From: SHZI01 sp041396045
Lineage (GTDB): Bacteria; Pseudomonadota; Gammaproteobacteria; Steroidobacterales; GCA-2729495
Assembly (NCBI GenBank): GCA_041396045.1
Contig: JAWKZI010000001.1
Span: forward strand, 1-64,000
DNA: 64,000 nt
Reading direction: 5' to 3'
Part shown: positions 7,723 through 14,504 of the stretch, piece after piece
Layout of the letters: every line of letters starts with the position of its first letter
Numbering within the stretch: the first letter of the stretch is position 1
Position numbers and translations under genes: made by a program
The notes under the pieces: generated by a model
The model's database searches: none
Seen by the model: the letters and a program-made list of their open reading frames with translations, nothing else
What the model was told of the DNA's origin: nothing

Positions 7723-8829
7723 ATGAAAACTGTTATCGCCGACAAGATTGCTTCGGTCGCCCAGCACCTCAACCTGAAGCGGGAGCTGCGGGTGAGCGCC
7801 GACATTCCCTGCGAAGAGGGCGTGCTGATAGCCATCGAAGTACTGAACAACAAGAGCAACTACAACCAGCTGGAACTCACCAGCGGACGCATGGCCATGG
7901 TCAAGAAGGGCGATGTGGTCGTCGGCGCGCTCGGCCAACGCAAGGCGTTGTTCGGCTACTCGGGGCATATCCCCGAGAAGCTGGTTGTCGGCGACATCGT
8001 ACAACTGCTCAATATGGGCGGCGTCATCGGCATCTGCGACTCGGTGAACGCCAGCTTCGGCCAGCCTTTCGATGGCCGGGTGCTGGGCACCGTGCTGGAT
8101 TTCCCGTTTCTGGGTGAACGCATTGGGGTACCTGCCCGCATCGGCATGGAGAAGCTCGCCAGCAATGCGCCGGTGATCACCAATGACGTGCCGGTCATCG
8201 CCATCGCCGGCACGTGCATGAACTCTGGTAAAACAGCCGCAGCCTGCGCCATCATCAGCCGGCTGCGTCACCACGGTCACACGGTCGACGCCTTCAAGGC
8301 CACTGGCGTGGCGCTACGCCGGGACATCATGGCCATGGAAGACGCTGGCGCGCGATCGACGCTGATCTTCACGGACTTCGGCGTGGCCTGCACGACGAGC
8401 GAGAACGGCCCACCGGTGACCCGCACGATGCTCACCCGGCTTGCCAGCCAGAAACCGGACGTCATCGTCTACGAACTGGGCGACGGCATTCTGGGCGCCT
8501 ACGGCGTAGAGGCGATACTGCGCGATGCCGGCATCCGGGACTCACTGACCTGCCTGGCACTGTGCGCCAATGACCCGGTTGCTGCCTGGGGCGGTGTCAA
8601 ATTGCTACGCGAAGACTTCGGCATAGAGCCCGGCATCGTTACCGGGCCAGCCACCGACAATGAAATCGGCAAGGAAATCATCCGGCGACGAATGGGCGTG
8701 GACGCGCTCAATGCCGTGACTGAATCCATGCAGTTCGGTGATGCAGTGACCGCCCATGTTGGCCTCCGCCTCTCGTCGAGCCAGACGTCGAGCCAGACGT
8801 CGGGCCAGACGTCAGGCCAGACGTCATGA
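7723..8829 (+). CDS. P-loop protein, DUF1611-like, in arginine operon
   Basis: 368 residues from the ATG at 7723; function not known. Residues about 1-150 form a beta-rich region I cannot place. A P-loop follows: GTCMNSGKT at residues 163-171, then FKATGVALRRDIMAMEDAG and IFTDFG, and later YELGDGILGAYGVE. This layout resembles the C-terminal domain of DUF1611 proteins (VGTDCNVGKMTT ... ATG ... DF). One DUF1611 protein, DgcN, is reported to be a D-glutamate N-acetyltransferase. The operon lacks argA and argJ, so this gene is a candidate for making the N-acylglutamate precursor; that is inference only. The C-terminal 17 residues are 4-residue repeats (SQTS/GQTS). The stop overlaps argC. Confidence 0.75.
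   Translation: MKTVIADKIASVAQHLNLKRELRVSADIPCEEGVLIAIEVLNNKSNYNQLELTSGRMAMVKKGDVVVGALGQRKALFGYSGHIPEKLVVGDIVQLLNMGGVIGICDSVNASFGQPFDGRVLGTVLDFPFLGERIGVPARIGMEKLASNAPVITNDVPVIAIAGTCMNSGKTAAACAIISRLRHHGHTVDAFKATGVALRRDIMAMEDAGARSTLIFTDFGVACTTSENGPPVTRTMLTRLASQKPDVIVYELGDGILGAYGVEAILRDAGIRDSLTCLALCANDPVAAWGGVKLLREDFGIEPGIVTGPATDNEIGKEIIRRRMGVDALNAVTESMQFGDAVTAHVGLRLSSSQTSSQTSGQTSGQTS
8774..8825 (+). repeat. four 12-bp tandem repeats at the end of the P-loop gene
   Basis: Four near-identical 12-base units (CGTCGAGCCAGA and two one-base variants) at 8774-8821, plus a partial fifth unit, encode the in-frame tail SSQTSSQTSGQTSGQTS. The array ends at the stop codon that overlaps argC. It looks like recent slippage expansion of a low-complexity tail. 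Confidence 0.85.
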
Positions 8830-9911
8830 CCGCATCGTCGGCTGGGGTGCGCATCCCGGCACTGATCGTCGGCGGTACCGGCTATGTGGCTGGCGAACTG
8901 CTGCGCCTGGTGGCTCAGCATCCGCAACTGGAACTTGCCGGGGTATCTTCAGAAAGTCAGGCCGGTCAGCTGGTGCGCGATACTTTTCCGCATCTTGCGC
9001 CCCTTCTCAAGGAACTGCCTTTCCTGACGCAGGCGACACTGGCGGAACACTTTTCTGCACCGCGCGTTGCGCTGTTTTCCGCGGCTCCGCATGTGGTCAG
9101 TGCCGGTGTGCTGGCCAAGCTGCTCAAGGCGGCCGAGGCCCATCCCGGCCAGGTGTCCGTAGTCGATGTGTCATCGGACTTCCGGTTCCGCAATGCCGAC
9201 GAGTTTCAGGCGGTGTACAAGGAGCCACACGGCGCACCGGAACTGCTGCCAAAGTTTGTCTGCGCACTGCCGGAGCATGTAGCGGGCGTTCCAGGTTCTC
9301 ATGTCGGGCATCCCGGCTGCTTCGCCGCCTCGATGCTGGCCGGGCTGGTTCCACTTTTGAAACTGGACCTGTGCGACGGTCCGGTTTATGCCGTTGGCGT
9401 TACCGGAAGTACCGGCGCAGGCCGCAATCCGATTGCCACCACCCATCACCCCGAGCGGCATTCAAACCTGTTTGCCTACAACCCGCTGAAGCACCGCCAT
9501 GCGCCGGAAGTGGTGCAGCTCTGCCGCGAGCTGACCGGTGTTACGCCAGAACTGAACTTCATCCCGCATTCCGGGCCATTCTCCCGTGGCATCCACATGA
9601 CCCTGCAGGGACGGCTCACCCGACCGCTGACCAGCGATGCCCTGCGCGAGGCTTTCGCCGGTTTCTATGCAGGCTGCGAGTTCGTGCGCGTGATCGATGG
9701 CACCCCACGCCTCAAGAATGTTGCGGGCAGCAACTATTGCCATATTGGCGTGAGCAGCGGGGAGACTGCGGGCAAGAGCAGCTTCGTTGTGCTGGTGGCG
9801 ATCGATAACCTGGTGAAAGGTGCAGCCGGTGGTGCTGTGCAGTGGATGAACCGGCTGCTTGGACTGCCAGAGTCCAGCGGCCTCACCGCCCCGGCCATCG
9901 GCTGGATCTGA
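8826..9911 (+). CDS. argC: N-acyl-gamma-glutamyl-phosphate reductase
   Basis: NADPH-dependent reduction of N-acyl-glutamyl phosphate to the semialdehyde. 361 residues; N-terminal Rossmann motif VGGTGYVAGELLRL, catalytic cysteine in VGHPGCFA, then GSTGAGRNP and the C-terminal HSGPFSRGIHMT segment. It overlaps the preceding gene by four bases and ends six bases before argD. The acyl group may be acetyl or succinyl (see argF'). Confidence 0.93.
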   Translation: MTASSAGVRIPALIVGGTGYVAGELLRLVAQHPQLELAGVSSESQAGQLVRDTFPHLAPLLKELPFLTQATLAEHFSAPRVALFSAAPHVVSAGVLAKLLKAAEAHPGQVSVVDVSSDFRFRNADEFQAVYKEPHGAPELLPKFVCALPEHVAGVPGSHVGHPGCFAASMLAGLVPLLKLDLCDGPVYAVGVTGSTGAGRNPIATTHHPERHSNLFAYNPLKHRHAPEVVQLCRELTGVTPELNFIPHSGPFSRGIHMTLQGRLTRPLTSDALREAFAGFYAGCEFVRVIDGTPRLKNVAGSNYCHIGVSSGETAGKSSFVVLVAIDNLVKGAAGGAVQWMNRLLGLPESSGLTAPAIGWI

Positions 9912-9916
9912 GCGCC

Positions 9917-11074
9917 ATGAGCACCGCTGCACAACGCGCCGAATCGCAACACCTGTTGCAGGTTTACAGCCAGCTGCCGCTGGACATCGACGGCGCCGAA
10001 GGCGTGTATCTGCACGCCGGGCGGCGCCACATCATCGATCTGTACGGCGGCCATGCGGTAGCCGCGCTGGGTTATGCCCATCCTGATTTACTGGCAGCAC
10101 TGGAAAAGCAGGCAAAGCGCATGTACTTCCAGAGCAATGCCGTGGCGCTGGAAGTTCGCGCAGCCGCAGGCAATGCGCTGGCAGACTTTGCGCCTGCGGG
10201 CCTCGACCGGGTGTTCTTCGTCAACAGCGGCGCGGAAGCCAATGAGAATGCCTTGCGGGTCGCCTGCCGGGTAACGGGCCGCAAGCGGATTGCGGCCATC
10301 GAGCACGGCTTTCACGGCCGGACGGCCGCAGCCGCCGCTGTGACCTGGGGTGCCGCCAAAGGCTGGTATGGATTTCCCCAAACCCCCTTCGACGTGGACT
10401 TCATTCCGCGAGGCGACCTTGAGAAAGCCAATGAACTGATCGGCAACGACACGGCCGCGGTCATCATTGAACTGGTGCAGGGCCTGGCTGGCGCGGTCGA
10501 CCTGGACCCCGGCTTCGTGCAGGCGATCGCGGCCGCCTGCCGGCGGAGCGGCGCATTGCTGATCGTTGACGAGGTGCAAAGTGGCGTGGGTCGCTGCGGC
10601 TCGGCTTTCGCGACTGACCTGTACGGTATTTCACCCGACATGCTCACCACCGCCAAAGCACTGGGGGGTGGCTTCCCATGCAGCGCCCTGTTGATGACCC
10701 AGGCACTGGCGACCTCTCTCAAGTCTGGCGATCTGGGCACAACCTTTGGTGGCGGACCAATGGCCTGTGCGCTGGTCACTACCGTGATCGAGGTCATAAA
10801 GCGCGACCAGTTGCTCGACAATGTACAGGCCTTGTCGGCAGATATTTGCCGCCGGGCAGTGGTGGGTCCGGTAGAAAGCGTACAGGGCAAGGGCTTTTTG
10901 CTGGGCCTGCGATGCCGGCGACCGGCCAAAGCCATATTGGCTGAACTGCTGGAGCGGGACATTCTGGTCGGCACGAGTGCCGACCCCATGGTCATACGCT
11001 TGCTGCCGCCGCTGACGCTTGCCAAACAACACGTGGACATTTTTATCGACGCCCTGACAGATATCGGGCAATAA
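9917..11074 (+). CDS. argD: N-acylornithine aminotransferase (ArgD-like)
   Basis: PLP-dependent class III aminotransferase of 385 residues from the ATG at 9917, six bases after argC. Visible are FVNSGAEANENALR, the HGFHGRTAAAAAVT segment, IVDEVQSGVGRCG and the PLP lysine in TTAKALGGGFP. It converts N-acylglutamate semialdehyde to N-acylornithine. Context fixes the pathway role; substrate acyl specificity is not visible from sequence. Confidence 0.9.
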   Translation: MSTAAQRAESQHLLQVYSQLPLDIDGAEGVYLHAGRRHIIDLYGGHAVAALGYAHPDLLAALEKQAKRMYFQSNAVALEVRAAAGNALADFAPAGLDRVFFVNSGAEANENALRVACRVTGRKRIAAIEHGFHGRTAAAAAVTWGAAKGWYGFPQTPFDVDFIPRGDLEKANELIGNDTAAVIIELVQGLAGAVDLDPGFVQAIAAACRRSGALLIVDEVQSGVGRCGSAFATDLYGISPDMLTTAKALGGGFPCSALLMTQALATSLKSGDLGTTFGGGPMACALVTTVIEVIKRDQLLDNVQALSADICRRAVVGPVESVQGKGFLLGLRCRRPAKAILAELLERDILVGTSADPMVIRLLPPLTLAKQHVDIFIDALTDIGQ

Positions 11075-11083
11075 GGAACGGTG

Positions 11084-12097
11084 ATGGGACTGAAACTTTT
11101 TAATGATCTGGCGGATTTCAGCGTAGCGGAGGTAGAAGCCCTGCTGAAACTGGCGACACGCCTGCAAACCAGCCCCGAGCCACGCTCGCTGGAGGGCAAG
11201 GTGCTTGCCCTGCTGTTTCTCAGTCCCTCGCTGCGCACCTTGTCGTCGTTTCAGGCGGCGATGGTGCGGCTGGGTGGCGGATCGTTCGTGATCTCGCCAG
11301 ACATGTCGATTCATGGTCTGGAAACGCGTTCCGGCATTGTCATGGATGGCGTCGCGGCCGAGCATCTGCGGGAGGCCATTCCGGTCATCAGTTCTTATAG
11401 CGACGCGCTGGGCATCCGGGCTTTCGCCAACCGCACGAACCTGGCCACCGATCTGGCCGACACCGAGTTCCTCGCCATGCGCGAACTGGTCAACGTGCCA
11501 CTGATCAACATGGAGTCAGCCATCCAGCATCCCTGCCAGAGCCTGGCAGACTGGAAAACCCTGGACGAACTGAAGATGCCGAAGAACGGCGGCAAGTTCG
11601 TCCTGTCCTGGTCCTGGCATCCCAAGGCCCTGCCGCTGGCCGTGCCGTCGGCCACGCTGCACATGGCTGCAATGCGCGGCATGGATGTCACGGTGGTACG
11701 ACCAGAAGGCTTCGAGCTGCCGCCGGCGATCATGGATAAAGCACGCAATGCCGCCAAGCTGTCTGGCGGCAGCGTGCAGGAAACGGCTGATCGCGCCGCG
11801 GCTTACGAAGGCGCGCATGTGATCTACGCCAAGGAGTGGGCCTCGACAAAGCACTATGGCGATCGGGTTGCCGACCAGAAGCTGCGCGAGCAACTTCAGG
11901 ACTGGATCATCGACGAGCCGTCGTTTGCCACTGCCAGGCCTGAAGCGCGATTCATGCATTGCCTGCCGGTACGCCGGGGAGTCGCGGTGACTGACCGCAT
12001 TCTCGACGGGCCACGCAGTGCTGTCATTCATGAAGCGCAGAACCGCATGTGGGGCCAGATGGCCGTGTTGTATCAGATGATGGGATCGGGAGTCTGA
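11084..12097 (+). CDS. argF': N-acylornithine carbamoyltransferase (succinyl- or acetyl-type)
   Basis: 337 residues from the ATG at 11084, chosen over GTG 11081 because AAGGA at 11073 is better spaced. It carries transcarbamylase features: the carbamoyl-phosphate loop SPSLRT (residues 47-52), HPCQSLAD, and HCLPVRRG near the end. It is the N-acylornithine type found in Xanthomonas (acetyl) and Bacteroides (succinyl), not OTCase. Residues 86-94 read VMDGVAAEH; the X. campestris acetyl enzyme has Glu at 92, and the B. fragilis succinyl enzyme has Pro there. Ala92 here favours the succinyl substrate according to published point-mutant work. The stop overlaps argB by one base. Confidence 0.9.
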   Translation: MGLKLFNDLADFSVAEVEALLKLATRLQTSPEPRSLEGKVLALLFLSPSLRTLSSFQAAMVRLGGGSFVISPDMSIHGLETRSGIVMDGVAAEHLREAIPVISSYSDALGIRAFANRTNLATDLADTEFLAMRELVNVPLINMESAIQHPCQSLADWKTLDELKMPKNGGKFVLSWSWHPKALPLAVPSATLHMAAMRGMDVTVVRPEGFELPPAIMDKARNAAKLSGGSVQETADRAAAYEGAHVIYAKEWASTKHYGDRVADQKLREQLQDWIIDEPSFATARPEARFMHCLPVRRGVAVTDRILDGPRSAVIHEAQNRMWGQMAVLYQMMGSGV

Positions 12098-13035
12098 TGA
12101 TCATGCAAACACGCGATCGCGATGTCGTTGTATCTGCCCTGAAGCGGGCGGCTCCTTACATCCGGCTTTACAAGAAGAAGATCTTCGTCCTTAAAGCGGG
12201 CGGCGAAGTGTTCGCTTCCGAGGAGGCGACTCACCATCTGCTGGAACAGGTGGCCTTGCTCCATCAGGTCGGCATACGCGTCGTGCTGGTCCACGGCGGT
12301 GGCCCGCAGACGACGGAACTCGCGGAAGCGTTGGGAGTGTCTACACGAATGGTTGGCGGCCGGCGGGTAACTGACAAGCAGACGCTGGACGTCGCGACGA
12401 TGGTGCTCAATGGCAAGATCAACACGCGCATCCTGGCAGCATGCCGCGAACTGCACGTCCCGGCCGTGGGCATCAGCGGCGTGGATGGTGCCCTGATCAA
12501 GGCGAACAAGCGGTTGCCGCTGGCGGTCGAGGGCCATGATGGCGGGCCGGTGGACTTTGGCTTTGTGGGCGACATTGTCGGTGTGAACACTGCCGTCGTG
12601 CAGACGCAGCTCGAAAATGGTCTGGTGCCCATCGTCAGCCCGCTGTCCGCTGACGACGACGGCGTCGTCCTGAATATCAATGCCGATACCGTGGCAGCCG
12701 CACTCGCCACGGCACTCAAGGCATCCAAACTGATTCTGACCATGGGCGCACCAGGCATTCTGGAGGACCGGCACGACACCTCATCACTGGTGTCCTATCT
12801 GGATCTGGAAGATCTGCAGGCTCTGCGCACCAACGGTTCCCTGGCCGAAGGCATGCTGCCCAAGGCACGGGCGATTGAAGCCGCCATCAAAGGCGGTGTG
12901 TCGCGCGTCCACCTCATCTCCTACAAGATTTCCGACAGCCTGTTGCTGGAGATCTTCACCAACGAGGGCACCGGCACGCTGGTGGTCGAGGACACCGACA
13001 CCCTGACACCCGAAGAACAGGAAGCCGGCGCCTAG
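12097..13035 (+). CDS. argB: N-acylglutamate kinase
   Basis: Amino-acid kinase family, 312 residues from ATG 12097, one base overlapping argF'. Motifs: FVLKAGGEVF (phosphate-binding lysine and GG), VLVHGGGPQTTELAE, the arginine-rich TRMVGGRRVTD, PIVSPLSADDDG and LNINADTVAAALA. The usual LTDVPGV segment reads LTMGAPGI. It has no fused N-terminal or C-terminal acetyltransferase domain, unlike the bifunctional NAGK-NAGS of Xanthomonas, so it does not supply the missing first step. Confidence 0.92.
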   Translation: MIMQTRDRDVVVSALKRAAPYIRLYKKKIFVLKAGGEVFASEEATHHLLEQVALLHQVGIRVVLVHGGGPQTTELAEALGVSTRMVGGRRVTDKQTLDVATMVLNGKINTRILAACRELHVPAVGISGVDGALIKANKRLPLAVEGHDGGPVDFGFVGDIVGVNTAVVQTQLENGLVPIVSPLSADDDGVVLNINADTVAAALATALKASKLILTMGAPGILEDRHDTSSLVSYLDLEDLQALRTNGSLAEGMLPKARAIEAAIKGGVSRVHLISYKISDSLLLEIFTNEGTGTLVVEDTDTLTPEEQEAGA

Positions 13036-13051
13036 GCGCCTGCACCAGCCG

Positions 13052-14247
13052 ATGAAACGACTGTGGGACAAGGGCGAACCGCTGGATGCACGCATCCTGC
13101 GCTACACCGCCGGCGAAGATCACCTGCTGGATGCACGACTGGTGCCCTACGACGTGCAGGCCTCGATTGCCCATGCCCGGATGCTCAACGCCCGAAAGCT
13201 GCTGGACGCCGCCGACCTCAAACTCATCATCGCGGGGCTGGAATCGCTGGGCGCGGCCCACGCCGCGGGAGAATGGCAGATCAGCCTGGAGGAGGAAGAC
13301 TGCCACACGGCACTGGAGCAACGGCTCACGCAACAGATCGGTGAAGCCGGCAAGCGCGTGCATCTGGGGCGGTCGCGCAACGACCAGGTATTGACCGCGC
13401 TACGCCTCTATCTGAAAGATGCGGCGGCTGGTCTCGCCGCCGCCGCGGATGAGGTTGCCGTAGCGCTGGACGAACTGGCCGGCCGCGAGTCCGCGACCCC
13501 TCTCCCTGGCTACACACACATGCAACAGGCCATGCCCAGTTCTGTACCCCTGTGGGCCGGCGGTTTTGCAGCAGAATTGCGCGACGACGCCGAGGGATTG
13601 CTGCCAGCCGGCGGCGGCTCGATAAAAATCCGCTGGGCAGCGCGGCTGGCTACGGCGTGCCCGGCCTGCCGGTAGACCGCGAAGCCACGCGCCAGTTGCT
13701 GGATTTCGCCGTCGTGCACGAGCCGGTAACCGCCGTACAGATCTCCCGGGGCAAAGGCGAAGCCGGCCTGGTCTTCGAACTGTGCCTGCTCACCCAGGAT
13801 CTGGGTCGTCTGGCCGCCGATCTGCTGCTGTTCTACACCCGGGAATTCGGCTTTATCGCCCTGCCGGAATCAATGACCACCGGCTCCTCGATCATGCCCC
13901 AGAAACGCAACCCGGACGTGCTGGAACTGGTACGCGGTGCGGGGCCGACGGTACAGGCGGCTTTGTTCGAAATCATTGGACTACCCGCCAAGCTTGGCTC
14001 CGGCTACCAGCGCGACCTGCAACGCATGAAGGCACCGCTTTTCCGGGCCATCGATCTGGCCGGCGACTCGGCCCAGGTCATGGCTCACCTGATTCGGGGC
14101 CTGAAGTTCTTGCCGGCCAACATTCATCTGGATGACTCCATTCATGCGGCCGAGCGGGCCAATGCCCTGGTACTGGCCGAAGGCATCAGTTTCAGGGAAG
14201 CGTATCAGCGCGTCGGCAGCGATCTTCGCCGTCGACGCCCGGACTGA
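13052..14247 (+). pseudogene. argH: argininosuccinate lyase with one-base frameshift
   Basis: Last enzyme of arginine synthesis. The first frame (13052-about 13615) gives LGRSRNDQVLTALRLYL and PLPGYTHMQQAMPSS; the second (about 13615-14247) gives NPLGSAAGYGVP and the signature GSSIMPQKRNPD. The switch lies in a GCCGGCGGCGGCTCG run near 13605-13622. Restoring one base there joins the frames at exactly the length E. coli ArgH has between these blocks, so a one-base deletion or a base-calling error explains it. The C-terminus stops soon after FREAYQRVG and is short compared with E. coli ArgH, as in Xanthomonas-type enzymes. Confidence 0.88.
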
Positions 14248-14280
14248 AGCGGACACGACAACCGCCCGTATACTGACGCC

Positions 14281-14490
14281 ATGCGTAACACGCTGCTATT
14301 GACGGTCTGCCTGATGCTGGGTGCCTGCGGGATGAAAGGTGCGCTCTACGAGCCTGCTCCAGCCACTGCTGGCGCGGCGGCTGGCGCGGAGGCCGCCGCT
14401 AATCCGGCAGCGGATCAGGAATCGGACACCGACCCGCGCGGCGACCGCAAAACCGTGCCGGCAACGCCTGATCCCGGCCTGTCGCGCTGA
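14281..14490 (+). CDS. lptM: LptM-type small lipoprotein (YifL family)
   Basis: 69 residues. A signal peptide with lipobox LGAC is followed immediately by CGMKGALYEP, the counterpart of CGLKGPLYFP in E. coli LptM (YifL). The mature part is Ala/Pro/Asp-rich and low in complexity. LptM is an outer-membrane lipoprotein that helps LptD mature. In many genomes it precedes lysA; here polA follows after 14 bases. A TATACT -10-like hexamer lies just upstream (about 14270). Confidence 0.8.
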   Translation: MRNTLLLTVCLMLGACGMKGALYEPAPATAGAAAGAEAAANPAADQESDTDPRGDRKTVPATPDPGLSR

Positions 14491-14504
14491 CAGCCCGCGC
14501 CGCA

